Positions 26,147 through 34,394 of a DNA stretch of 64,000 nucleotides are shown in pieces. A program made the position numbers and the translations under genes. The notes under the pieces were generated by a model. It was not told where the DNA came from and searched no databases. It saw nothing but the letters and a program-made list of their open reading frames with translations. Source of the DNA: Bdellovibrionales bacterium (lineage in GTDB: Bacteria; Bdellovibrionota; Bdellovibrionia; Bdellovibrionales; Bdellovibrionaceae); assembly GCA_018266295.1 (NCBI GenBank), contig JAFEAQ010000004.1, forward strand, positions 620,001 through 684,000, in the 5' to 3' direction. How positions within the stretch are numbered: the stretch's first letter is position 1; the number at the start of each line of letters is the position of its first letter.

Positions 26147-26719
26147 TTAGTCCTTCTTAAATTTTAAAATACCAGCAATGCGCTCTTCATGCTCTTTCAC
26201 TGTCTTCTGATAGACTTCTTTGTCCGCATCGTAGAAGCGTTTGAGCGTTTTATCGATGTGTTCTTTGCCGTATTCGCCCTCCATGTTTTTCAGAGCTTGT
26301 GTCACCCATTCGATGTGCCACTTTTCATCTTCAACAATGAGGTCGAGTGTCTTTTTAATCTCAGGATTTAAGTCCTGAGCCTGACGGTGAAGAGCATACT
26401 GCCCAATCACGCGTTTTTCAAAGATCAACGTGATGCCCAAAACTTCCATGATATTCGCCGGCATTCCCGCAGCAGAAATATACTGGTCCTGATAAGCGGT
26501 ATCGAGTTTGATAGGTTCGTGTCCAAGGGTTTGCAAACAACGAGTCCAGAACCAAGAGTGCTGGGATTCATCGGCAAAATGTTTCGTGAGATCCGTTTGA
26601 ATCGGACCTGGAGGCAATGATTTGGCGAGGCGGCCGAAAAAGAGGGCACCCGAAATTTCACTCGTGCGGTAAAAGCTCAGAAGCCATCTTTCATTCTCTG
26701 TTAAAGGCTGGATTTTCAT
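26147..26719 (-). CDS. Ferritin-like diiron protein
   Basis: 190 residues forming a four-helix bundle with a complete carboxylate-His diiron set: Glu21 ('TSEISGALFF'), ExxH at Glu51/His54 ('DESQHSWFW'), Glu101 ('IFEKRVIGQYALH') and ExxH at Glu132/His135 ('EDEKWHIEW'). It is therefore probably an oxygen-activating or redox enzyme rather than a storage ferritin. Its start overlaps the reductase stop by one base. Related stand-alone ferritin-like proteins catalyse desaturation, decarboxylation or hydroxylation; the reaction here is unknown. Confidence 0.82.
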   Translation of the reverse strand: MKIQPLTENERWLLSFYRTSEISGALFFGRLAKSLPPGPIQTDLTKHFADESQHSWFWTRCLQTLGHEPIKLDTAYQDQYISAAGMPANIMEVLGITLIFEKRVIGQYALHRQAQDLNPEIKKTLDLIVEDEKWHIEWVTQALKNMEGEYGKEHIDKTLKRFYDADKEVYQKTVKEHEERIAGILKFKKD

Positions 26720-27810
26720 TAGGCGCCTCCTTTAGTGAATTTTGTTTGAGCAAGGTGCTGGCAAGTTTTTCGAACGATATCTTCCATGGCTGCCGTCTTG
26801 TAACCTGGGAGCAAAGACTGAAGTGCTTGGTTAGAAACTTCTTTTTTCACGAAGAGCTGGCGGCCAAACGGAGAAATACTCGCGAGACCCTGATTCAAAA
26901 CGCTGCCGCCGAAACCTTTCATATTTGTCACGAGCGTATCAAAAGATTTCTCGTCAGCAAAAAGAGGTTTGAGCAAGCGCCTTGATTTAAACATCTCATC
27001 TTTGTTGAATTCTTCAAAAGCAATATCAATAAATCGACCGAGTGGAATACTCGCGGCTTGGTCATAACAGACGTGATAGATTTTCTGACTCTGACCTTTG
27101 TTCACGACGGCGGCTAAAGACTTCGCAGTGAATTCGCCGTCCACAAGGTGAATCGGTGTCTCAGCGCGGCCTGGAAGCAAAGAAATCAAGCCATAGTAGA
27201 AAAGTTTGAGAGTGTTGTGAATGGCGTTGTGCTGAATCACAGTGCCGCTATCGCCATCAGCAATGATCGTAGCGACGCGAGCGATTCTCCACGGGAGGTT
27301 TGTGAATTGAGTGCGAATGGCCTCTTCGACTTCCCATTTTGAGCGTTCGTAGTGATTGGCAAAAACAGGAGAGCTAAAGAATTCTTCTTTGATCGGACCC
27401 GCTGCCATACCTGAAGCATAGAGAGTGCTCACATAAGTGAAGGTTCCTAGTTTCGGTAATTCAGAGGCAAACTTTAATAGCGCCAAAGAGCCATCGCGGT
27501 TCACAGAGTTCGCGGTGGCTTCATCAACGTTAAACGCGGTTTTTGCGGCGTTGTGGATAATGATGTTGATATCGTTGCGTTGAGCTTGCAGGTTTTCCAC
27601 GAGATTTGTTAAATCACTATGGACTATTTCAACGCGCGCGTGCTGAGCCGTAGGCACATCTTTCAAAAGATCTGCTTTGCGCTTTTCAAGTTCCTCTGCG
27701 GAACCTGCACGCACAGGCACTAAAAGAGTTTCCGAGCGCTCAGTGAGAAGCTGCTCGAGGAGTTTTTTGCCGATGTAACCGGTTGCGCCGGTCAGAAGAA
27801 TCTTAGCCAT
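26719..27810 (-). CDS. NAD(P)-dependent thioester reductase-like extended SDR
   Basis: 363 residues. The N-terminal Rossmann fold has 'LLTGATGYIGKKLLEQLL' (GxxGxxG, residues 7-13) and 'IIHNAAKTAFN'; the catalytic pair lies in 'YERSKWEVEEAI' (YxxxK), with 'VSTLYASG' supplying the Ser/Thr. This is the pattern of stand-alone relatives of the terminal reductase domains of carboxylic acid reductases and peptide synthetases ('male sterility' type), which release carrier-bound acyl groups as aldehydes or alcohols. Its start overlaps the amino acid:carrier ligase by eight bases. The likely role is reductive release of a carrier-bound intermediate. Confidence 0.85.
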   Translation of the reverse strand: MAKILLTGATGYIGKKLLEQLLTERSETLLVPVRAGSAEELEKRKADLLKDVPTAQHARVEIVHSDLTNLVENLQAQRNDINIIIHNAAKTAFNVDEATANSVNRDGSLALLKFASELPKLGTFTYVSTLYASGMAAGPIKEEFFSSPVFANHYERSKWEVEEAIRTQFTNLPWRIARVATIIADGDSGTVIQHNAIHNTLKLFYYGLISLLPGRAETPIHLVDGEFTAKSLAAVVNKGQSQKIYHVCYDQAASIPLGRFIDIAFEEFNKDEMFKSRRLLKPLFADEKSFDTLVTNMKGFGGSVLNQGLASISPFGRQLFVKKEVSNQALQSLLPGYKTAAMEDIVRKTCQHLAQTKFTKGGA

Positions 27811-28675
27811 TTTGGATCTCCTTCATCGGCCAGTGAGCGGGATTCGTCCCGTAACGGCTGACAATGGCAAAGAGCCATCTTTCTAAACCGAAAGCGATGC
27901 AAGCACTAGTTGCTGTTTCGCCTTGGTATTTGATGTTAAAACTTTCGCCAAAGTAATCTTTATGGAAATTGGTCGAGCCAATCGAGAGGTCTTTATTAAA
28001 GATCATTTCGTGTTTCACAGGATCCAGTTGTTGCATGATGAACTTTGGATTGCTCTCGGGATTAAAGAAAGGATCCGTGGCGACTTCCCAAGAAATGCCG
28101 AGATCGAGTTTGGCGAGTGTCTCAGTCACGATATCACGGTACTTCTTTACGAAGCTGCGAACGTGATCTTGGGGACCGATGCAAACGATTTCACGCATGT
28201 TGAAAGACCACTGACGTTGCAAAGGTTTATAATAAAGTTCACGACGAAAGCAATTTGCACGTGTTGTCAGGTGTAAAGGCTCCTGCAGATCCTGATTTTG
28301 GAAGTGGATATAGAAATGATAACAAGCGGCCGGCGTTAAACAGTCGCAGACCTTGTCGATTTCAGTAAGATGGACTTTGCCGTCGCTAAAACGGGGGCCT
28401 TCAGTGAACTTTTCCAGGTTCTTGGCATCGTTCTGATCCAAAGCCACCGGGAAAGTAATCAAATGAGGGAATGATTTAAAGTAATCAAGCTTATTGAGTT
28501 CTGCCGCTTGAATGAAAGGTGGGAAATAAAATTCACGAGCCTGGGCCGTCGCTGCAATTCTTAAAAACATCGCATCAAGAGCTTTAAAGAGCTCAAAAAT
28601 AGATCCGCTCAGATTCGATTGTCCGTTTGGAATCCATTTATAGCCAGGAATCTCAGTGAATTTGATTTCACTCAT
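27803..28675 (-). CDS. Amino acid:[carrier protein] ligase (class II aminoacyl-tRNA-synthetase homologue)
   Basis: 290 residues. It has a class II synthetase catalytic core but no tRNA-binding domain, as in the atypical SerRS-like enzymes of Bradyrhizobium and Agrobacterium that load amino acids onto small carrier proteins. Visible: motif 2 'NCFRRE' (141-146), 'FNMREIVCIG' (158-167) and motif 3 'FGLERWLFA'. Cys118, Glu162 and Cys259 are spaced as the known Cys-Glu-Cys zinc site of that family, which binds the amino group of the substrate. The carrier gene directly upstream overlaps it (ATGA). The family loads glycine or alanine in characterised cases; the substrate here cannot be read. Confidence 0.88.
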   Translation of the reverse strand: MSEIKFTEIPGYKWIPNGQSNLSGSIFELFKALDAMFLRIAATAQAREFYFPPFIQAAELNKLDYFKSFPHLITFPVALDQNDAKNLEKFTEGPRFSDGKVHLTEIDKVCDCLTPAACYHFYIHFQNQDLQEPLHLTTRANCFRRELYYKPLQRQWSFNMREIVCIGPQDHVRSFVKKYRDIVTETLAKLDLGISWEVATDPFFNPESNPKFIMQQLDPVKHEMIFNKDLSIGSTNFHKDYFGESFNIKYQGETATSACIAFGLERWLFAIVSRYGTNPAHWPMKEIQNG

Positions 28676-28926
28676 GTTGTACTCCCAAAGAAGGAAGCAT
28701 AAATACTGTCAATTGTGTTGAAAGCACCTGGTTTAATCGCTTTGAGATTGAATTTCGAGCCTTTGATTTTTTCGACTTCCAAAATTAACTCCATCACGTG
28801 GAGTGAGCTCAAAATGCGGGTCTCCAAAAGGTGTGTATCAAAGGCAAGTTCTGCTTCTGTTACTTTCTTAGACTTTTTCAAAACCCATTGGCGGAGTGTT
28901 TCTTTGACTTCTTGTTCTGTTTTCAT
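28672..28926 (-). CDS. Aminoacyl carrier protein
   Basis: 84 residues from the ATG at 28926, which overlaps the upstream N-oxygenase stop (ATGA); a longer frame starting at 28956 would sit within that gene and is rejected. The helix-2 motif 'ETRILSSLHVMELIL' has the phosphopantetheine serine in the S-S-L form seen in carriers paired with amino acid:CP ligases (the D of the common DSL motif is missing). Its stop overlaps the ligase start, so carrier and ligase are made together. It is likely to hold an aminoacyl thioester for the N-oxygenase and condensing enzyme. Confidence 0.85.
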   Translation of the reverse strand: MKTEQEVKETLRQWVLKKSKKVTEAELAFDTHLLETRILSSLHVMELILEVEKIKGSKFNLKAIKPGAFNTIDSIYASFFGSTT

Positions 28927-29786
28927 AACTCGAAAATCTCCTCGATAATGCCACATTTTTTTAGATAATTGAGACTTGCGCGGGAAGCGCGCGCACGGTG
29001 TTCGCGGGCTTTGTCGCTTTCAAATACGCGCGAAGCCAAGTCGTAAGCGTCTTCAATCCCGGCATCTACGTAGATGTCGGGATTGTAGTATTCACGCCAA
29101 GTTGTCACATAGTAACCACGAATATAGTCGCGAATGCCTTGCAGAGTTTCCGCGGGCCACTGCGGAGAGAATGTTTTAAATAGGTCATTCAAAATCACAC
29201 GGCCAAATGCCAAGTGACGAACTTCATCTTCGTGGTGATTGGCGTTGATATCGCGAGAAAGCTGCATCACGCGCTCGTCTCGAGCTGTCGTCACGTTGTA
29301 ATAGTCCACGATCTCTTCGAAAACGAAGACTTTAATGAAAAATAAAAACTCTTCTTCGCCAGGTGCATATTCACGTGGAAAAACAATTTTGCGATCTGGA
29401 TAGATCTTGCCTGCGTACTTTTCACAGAAAGTACCGAAGAAGTACATGTGTTTGTTTTCTTCATCGATAAAGTGATGGATATAATCCGTCACATCTTGGT
29501 TTTCACTCTCGTACAAACGACGAGTTAGACCTTCAAGCAAGGACTTTTCACCATGAACATTCAGACTAAAGAAATTCACTTCTTCAAAGAAGCTGAGTTT
29601 TTTCTTTTGCTCTTCGTTGAGAGCTTCCCATTCAGGTGTGCCATAGATGGAGATGAGCTCGGGGCTCAGAAACCAGTTGTTCTTCTCAAGCTGCTCAGGG
29701 AATTGAATATGGGTAAAAGGATTGTAGAATCCCTTAATGGATTGAGCAGTCAGCTTTTTAGCAACTTGTGAGATATCGTGGCTCAT
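28923..29786 (-). CDS. AurF/CmlI-like diiron N-oxygenase
   Basis: 287 residues of the AurF family (PF11583 type), helical diiron enzymes that oxidise amines to hydroxylamine, nitroso or nitro groups. The ligand set is complete and correctly spaced: Glu69 ('FFEEVNFF'), Glu110-x2-His113 ('DEENKHMYFF'), Glu157 ('VFEEIVDYYN') and His184-x3-Glu188-x2-His191 ('HHEDEVRHLAFG'), the last matching His223/Glu227/His230 of AurF. Unlike CmlI or AurF it is next to a carrier protein and amino acid ligase, so the substrate may be a carrier-bound amino acid. The start is 1 base after the KAS III-like stop. Confidence 0.85.
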   Translation of the reverse strand: MSHDISQVAKKLTAQSIKGFYNPFTHIQFPEQLEKNNWFLSPELISIYGTPEWEALNEEQKKKLSFFEEVNFFSLNVHGEKSLLEGLTRRLYESENQDVTDYIHHFIDEENKHMYFFGTFCEKYAGKIYPDRKIVFPREYAPGEEEFLFFIKVFVFEEIVDYYNVTTARDERVMQLSRDINANHHEDEVRHLAFGRVILNDLFKTFSPQWPAETLQGIRDYIRGYYVTTWREYYNPDIYVDAGIEDAYDLASRVFESDKAREHRARASRASLNYLKKCGIIEEIFEL

Positions 29787-29787
29787 A

Positions 29788-30738
29788 CTACACCTTCTCT
29801 AAGATGACGGCCTGCCAGTTCAAACCAAAGCCTGCCATGAAGAGCAGCAACTTCTGGCCTGGTTTTACAAGCTTGTCTTCTTCGATTTTAACCAAGTTCA
29901 CAATGTTATCTGAACTGATGATGTGGCCGACTTCCTGAATAGATTTGAAGTAAACCTTTTCAAACTCAGTTCCCAAAAGGCGGGATAAAATCACCCATGC
30001 ATTCACGTTGGTGTTTTGTGGGATAATCCAGTCGATATCTTCGATTTTAAGACCGGACTTTTCAAAAAGCTCCGTAAGCAGTCTATGAGTATAACTGAAA
30101 TAGCTGCCGACAGTTTCGTCGTCGTTCGCTTGCGCCAAAGCACCGTTCGTCAACGCATGTGTTGCAATCAAGCGATAGCCTTTTTCTTCGTCGCTCACGA
30201 CACATGCAGCAGCGCCGTCAGAAATCACATTATAAGCCTGTTCGTAAGAAGCGCCTTCTGGAAAGCGATCTGCTGTGACGCAGAGGATTTTCTTTTGCTC
30301 TGGCTCTGACAAGATCAAAGCACGGGCAAGGCGCAAAGATCCAAGCATGCTCGTGCAAGCTTGCTGGTTCAGCCCAATTACTGCCGCACTTTCAAGACCG
30401 AAATCGGCTTGCAAGTGGCTTGCTGGATAGTCCATGAGGTATTTCACATCACGGCTTTCTTTAAACTTATTAAAAGATCCAATATTGCCATTCAAAGGCA
30501 GGCATGTCGCATAGACAATCGAGTTCACGTTGATCAGCGCATTTTTAATTTGTGAAACTGCGCCCACGGCCAAGTCATAGGCATTCTGCGAAGGCGAGCT
30601 CATGCGGTGAAACACGAAGCCCGCTTCGACAAATTGCTGGTAGTCTGTAAGAAGACGGCCGGCCTTAGACGATTCTTCAATCGACACTCTCTGGTCACCC
30701 AGGAAATAAGCCAAGTCGTGAACGAAAACGGATTTCAT
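29788..30738 (-). CDS. KAS III-like (3-oxoacyl-ACP synthase III family) enzyme with altered triad
   Basis: 316 residues with the thiolase fold. The nucleophile Cys128 lies in 'GLNQQACTSMLGSLRLA'. The usual His of the P-H-Q-A-N motif is Gln241 ('IIPQNTNVNAW') and the usual Asn of the G-N-T-S motif is His272 ('VGHIISSDNIVNL'). Cys-Gln-His in place of Cys-His-Asn suggests an acyl-transfer or non-decarboxylative reaction, though some KAS III subfamilies have His at the second position as a rule. It lies 2 bases downstream of the methyltransferase. It may join the acyl chain to the aminoacyl unit. Confidence 0.85.
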   Translation of the reverse strand: MKSVFVHDLAYFLGDQRVSIEESSKAGRLLTDYQQFVEAGFVFHRMSSPSQNAYDLAVGAVSQIKNALINVNSIVYATCLPLNGNIGSFNKFKESRDVKYLMDYPASHLQADFGLESAAVIGLNQQACTSMLGSLRLARALILSEPEQKKILCVTADRFPEGASYEQAYNVISDGAAACVVSDEEKGYRLIATHALTNGALAQANDDETVGSYFSYTHRLLTELFEKSGLKIEDIDWIIPQNTNVNAWVILSRLLGTEFEKVYFKSIQEVGHIISSDNIVNLVKIEEDKLVKPGQKLLLFMAGFGLNWQAVILEKV

Positions 30739-30740
30739 TA

Positions 30741-31304
30741 TTAAGCTCCGATTTTAGGAAAGAAGCGACCCGTCGTTTTCATATAGTTTTGGTACTCAGA
30801 ACCAAAGGCCGAGTTTGACAAGTTATTTTCTTCTCGAGCCGCCGTGCGGTTCAAGATCACGATACACCAAACCATACCCAAGAATGTAATCCAGTGAGGC
30901 ATCATGATGATTGAAGCCAACTGTGCTGTGATGAAAGAGCTATAGAACGGATGGCGGATGTACTTGTAAGCACCCCAAGTTACGATGTTTGCTGGCGCAT
31001 CGTTATTTTGGTGCCAAAGTGCGAGGGGGATACGGTGAGTACCCATTGTGTAAGAGATCATACCGATGGAGAAGGAGCTTAGGATCACAACGGCGATTTC
31101 GCCGGCAAGGGGAAGTGACCAGTAGGTTTCGAGATTGATCACGCCGACCTGTTGCAAGAAGATCACGATCGCATTTAAGAACAAAGGACCCGCCGTCATC
31201 CACCACATCAAATTATAGCGGCCGTCTTTTTTAAAGAAAATGCGCGGAAGAATGCCGATATAAGCGAAATTCACGAGGAGTAAAGTGACGAGAGTCATGT
31301 TCAT
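30741..31304 (-). CDS. Isoprenylcysteine-methyltransferase/PEMT-like membrane methyltransferase
   Basis: 187 residues with about five hydrophobic helices. The C-terminal half has the ICMT/PEMT signature: 'GAYKYIRHPFYSS' and 'REENNLSNSAFGSEYQNYM', which bind S-adenosylmethionine and the substrate head in this family. The ATG at 31304 overlaps the AMP ligase stop (ATGA). It would methylate a lipid at the membrane interface on an O, N or S atom; NnrU-type or reductase relatives of this fold are an alternative. It is the only methyltransferase of the operon. Confidence 0.78.
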   Translation of the reverse strand: MNMTLVTLLLVNFAYIGILPRIFFKKDGRYNLMWWMTAGPLFLNAIVIFLQQVGVINLETYWSLPLAGEIAVVILSSFSIGMISYTMGTHRIPLALWHQNNDAPANIVTWGAYKYIRHPFYSSFITAQLASIIMMPHWITFLGMVWCIVILNRTAAREENNLSNSAFGSEYQNYMKTTGRFFPKIGA

Positions 31305-32953
31305 ACAGTGATCCTTTGTTTTAATAGGAGTTCTTTAACTAAATTCTTTTTAACTTTTAATGTTGTTGTTTTAGGAAGCGGTTCGGTCAGGAAGATGAAT
31401 TTCGAAGGACGCTTGTAATAACTTAGTTGCATAGTCGCTTGGTGCAGTGATTTTTGAATTTGTTCTTGAAGTATAGCATCCGCGGGATTGACGACAACAA
31501 CCGCAGTCACGATTTCTGTTCCTTTTGTAGCGCCCTGACTTGATTTCATCCCGAGGACACAGATCTCCTGGACGTTCGGGATTTCGCGCAGGCTTTCTTC
31601 GACTTCTTCTGGAGCAACTTTTTTACCGCTGCCAAGGACGATCAAGTCCTTGTTGCGTCCTTTGATAGTAATAAAACCGTCGGAATCAATTTCGCCAACA
31701 TCACCGGTGTTAAACCAGCCGTCGGCTGAAATACAGGCCGCTGTTGCCTCAGGATTTTTAAAGTATCCTTGCATCACGATAGGGCCGCGAACCAAGATCT
31801 CTTGAGTTTCAGGGTGCAGCTTCACTTCGATTCCCTCAAGGGCTTTACCAATACTGCCGGGTTTTTTAACTCCCGGCGAGCTGCACGAAATGACCGGAGC
31901 TGTCTCAGTCATGCCATAACCTTCAAAGACTGAAACGCCAATGAGGTCGAAAAATTTTCCCACTTTTAAATCGAGCGCCGAGGCGCCGGAGATGATTTGA
32001 TGAAGTTCGCCGCCGAATTTTTTATGGAGAGGATAAAACAGGATGCGACGAATGGATTTGCTTGGAATAAAACGCGCCAAACGCAGCGTTGAATAGAACC
32101 AAATCCGTTTTAAGGCTGAAGTGCGGATTTCGCTTTCAATGCCTTTTTTCAGTGTGCGCAAGAAGAGGGGTACAACCAGCAAATCGCGAATTTTATTTTC
32201 TTTAAAGAATGAAATAATCTGATGTGGGATCAAGGAGTTCGCGTAATACACGCTGCCACCACGGCTAAACGGCAACAAAAATCCGCCGGTGATCTCAAAC
32301 ATGTGGTGAAGAGGTAAAATGGACAGCAAGCGGAAGTCTTTCTTGGTGCTGAACAACTCACCTGCGAGGTCGACTTGGAAATGGACGCTTTTGAAAGTTA
32401 ACATTACAGCTTTAGGCTGGCTTGTTGTGCCAGAAGTAAAAGCCATCAGGAAGGTTTCATCAGGAGGGCGCGAAAGGGATGTGAGATCCGCTGTAACAGC
32501 GAGATCTTCGGTCATGACGTCGTTGATATTAAGCAGGCGAAGTTCTTGCGCGGAGTTTTGCACAAGCTTTTCCCCAATAGCACGAGTCTCATCATTCATG
32601 CAGAGGACGAATTTAGCTTCAGAGAATTCAGAAATAAATTTTTGATCAGCAAGGCTTAATCGGATATCCACAGGCACAATAATGCCGCCAGCAAGTGGGA
32701 TCCCAAAAAATCCGACAGAGTACTCAGGGCGAGATTTTGCCAGAATCAGAACGCGGTCACTTTTTTCAAGGCCCAAAGAGACCAGCTTTTGTGCGAGTTT
32801 CTCCGCATGATGACAAACATCACTGTAGGTCAGTGGAACCCACGTGTGATTTTCAGCAGTGCCTTGGCGGCCGAAGAATGCTGGACGTGAAGCGTATCGT
32901 TCTGAGACGCTTTTTAAGAAGCTATAAATGTCTGTTTGCTCCGGCTTTGCCAT
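31301..32953 (-). CDS. Fatty acyl-AMP ligase / acyl-ACP synthetase (ANL superfamily)
   Basis: 550 residues. Motifs: P-loop 'AFTSGTTSQPKAVML' (about residue 170), 'GYGMTETAPV', and 'GWFNTGDVGEIDSDGFITIKGR' with 'GKKVAPEEVEESL'. The catalytic C-terminal Lys region is present ('LPKTTTLKVKKNLV'). This pattern is typical of long-chain acyl activation. It is the first gene of the operon and probably loads a fatty acid onto the acyl carrier protein at 25910-26137. No clear Shine-Dalgarno precedes the ATG. The start lies 72 bases downstream of the MFS gene on the same strand. Confidence 0.88.
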   Translation of the reverse strand: MAKPEQTDIYSFLKSVSERYASRPAFFGRQGTAENHTWVPLTYSDVCHHAEKLAQKLVSLGLEKSDRVLILAKSRPEYSVGFFGIPLAGGIIVPVDIRLSLADQKFISEFSEAKFVLCMNDETRAIGEKLVQNSAQELRLLNINDVMTEDLAVTADLTSLSRPPDETFLMAFTSGTTSQPKAVMLTFKSVHFQVDLAGELFSTKKDFRLLSILPLHHMFEITGGFLLPFSRGGSVYYANSLIPHQIISFFKENKIRDLLVVPLFLRTLKKGIESEIRTSALKRIWFYSTLRLARFIPSKSIRRILFYPLHKKFGGELHQIISGASALDLKVGKFFDLIGVSVFEGYGMTETAPVISCSSPGVKKPGSIGKALEGIEVKLHPETQEILVRGPIVMQGYFKNPEATAACISADGWFNTGDVGEIDSDGFITIKGRNKDLIVLGSGKKVAPEEVEESLREIPNVQEICVLGMKSSQGATKGTEIVTAVVVVNPADAILQEQIQKSLHQATMQLSYYKRPSKFIFLTEPLPKTTTLKVKKNLVKELLLKQRITV

Positions 32954-33025
32954 GACTTAGGTGTTTGCAAAGCCGGTTCCAGCTCTTTGGTGCCAAAACG
33001 GCAGTATGAGAGTAGAACTCGCGTT

Positions 33026-34255
33026 CTAGCCGTTCGCTGTTGATCGGCTAGACAGGTGTGGGCGCTTCTTGTCCTTGTTCCCGAGGAAATAGGCGAACGC
33101 ACTCACACCGACAAATAACAGGCTTGAAATACAAACACCATCCCATTGAGCCACTTGCCAAGCATAACTTGCAGCCCAAGAGCCGGCGGCTCCGCCCATG
33201 AAGTAAGCGAACATGTAAGCAGTGTTCAAACGGCTGCGAGCCTCTGGAATCAGAGAGAAAACACGGCTCTGATTTGAAACGTGTGCGCCTTGCAATCCCA
33301 CATCCATGAGTAAAATACCAACGCCCAGAGCAATCAGCGAATGACCACCCCACAGCCAGTAAATAACAAAGGCCACCGCACAGAGCAGAATACCGACGCC
33401 GATGGCAACCCGTGGACTTTTCTTATCAGCAAAACGTCCCACCACAGGAGCTGCCAAAGCACCTAATGCACCCAACACACCAAAGAGCCCCACAGTGCGA
33501 GGGCCCAATTGAAACGCCGGAGATTCCATGAGGTAAATCAGCGTGGCCCAGAATCCGCTAAATGCGCCAAACAGTGTAGAGCCCAAGAGCATGGATTCTC
33601 GCAAAATCGGCTGCTCTTTAACGAGTTGAAATACTGAGCGCAGCAAATGAAGATAGCTGCCATTGAAAGTCGGCTCACTTTTCGGCAAAACGGCACGCAA
33701 GACAAAAGCGACAATGAACAAAACCACAGCGGCGGAAGAGAACATGACCCTCCAACCGAAGGCTTCACCGATAAATCCCGCAACCGTGCGAGCAAGAAGA
33801 ATTCCTAATAATAGGCCACTCATGACCATGCCGACGACTTGCCCGCGTTTTGCCGGCGGAGCCATGTGAGCGGCAAAAGGAATGATGAACTGAGGAGTGA
33901 GAGTGGTCACTCCGACAGCAAAACTCATGAGGATGGCAGCGGATGCGTTCTGTGAGAAGGCCATACCCAAAAGAGAGAACGCGGAGATAATGGTCGAAAT
34001 AAAAATCAAACGGCGGCGTTCGACTTGATCGCCGAGCGGAATCAAAAAGAGCATTCCCACGGCGTACCCGAATTGGGTTAAGGTCGGGATGAGTCCCATT
34101 TGTTGGGGTGTAGCGCCGAAGGTGTCTTGCATTTGATGTAGGAGCGGTTGGCAGTAGTAGATGTTTCCTACACAAAGCCCAGTGGCAATTGTCATAGACC
34201 ACAAAACAAATCGAGACAGAGACAGAGGGTGAGATTGAGAGAGGGAGTTTGTCAT
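33026..34255 (-). CDS. MFS transporter (DHA1-type efflux family)
   Basis: 409 residues and twelve hydrophobic helices. The start 'GLCVGNIYYCQPLLHQM' and the motif A-like 'FLIPLGDQVERRRLIF' are those of YgaY/AraJ-like drug:H+ exporters. It lies upstream of the biosynthetic operon on the same strand with 72 bases between, so it could be the first gene of the same transcript or an independent gene. The product exporter role is already filled by the Lol-like system, so self-protection or an unrelated substrate is equally possible. Confidence 0.82.
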   Translation of the reverse strand: MTNSLSQSHPLSLSRFVLWSMTIATGLCVGNIYYCQPLLHQMQDTFGATPQQMGLIPTLTQFGYAVGMLFLIPLGDQVERRRLIFISTIISAFSLLGMAFSQNASAAILMSFAVGVTTLTPQFIIPFAAHMAPPAKRGQVVGMVMSGLLLGILLARTVAGFIGEAFGWRVMFSSAAVVLFIVAFVLRAVLPKSEPTFNGSYLHLLRSVFQLVKEQPILRESMLLGSTLFGAFSGFWATLIYLMESPAFQLGPRTVGLFGVLGALGALAAPVVGRFADKKSPRVAIGVGILLCAVAFVIYWLWGGHSLIALGVGILLMDVGLQGAHVSNQSRVFSLIPEARSRLNTAYMFAYFMGGAAGSWAASYAWQVAQWDGVCISSLLFVGVSAFAYFLGNKDKKRPHLSSRSTANG

Positions 34256-34394
34256 GGCCTATAACTAAACCTTCGCTCGGCTGAAGGCAAGTGATCTCGG
34301 CCATTTTGTCACTTCTATCCTAAGTCCAGATTCATTGACCCAAACATATCTTAGTTCAAAAAACGTTTATAATAAAAATTGATAGGAGAAGTGG

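Noticed and set aside
33025-33052. 8-bp stem TCTAGCCG/CGGCTAGA at the end of the MFS gene
   Set aside because: There is no U-run on either strand and it lies within the coding end, so it was not called a terminator between the MFS gene and the operon.
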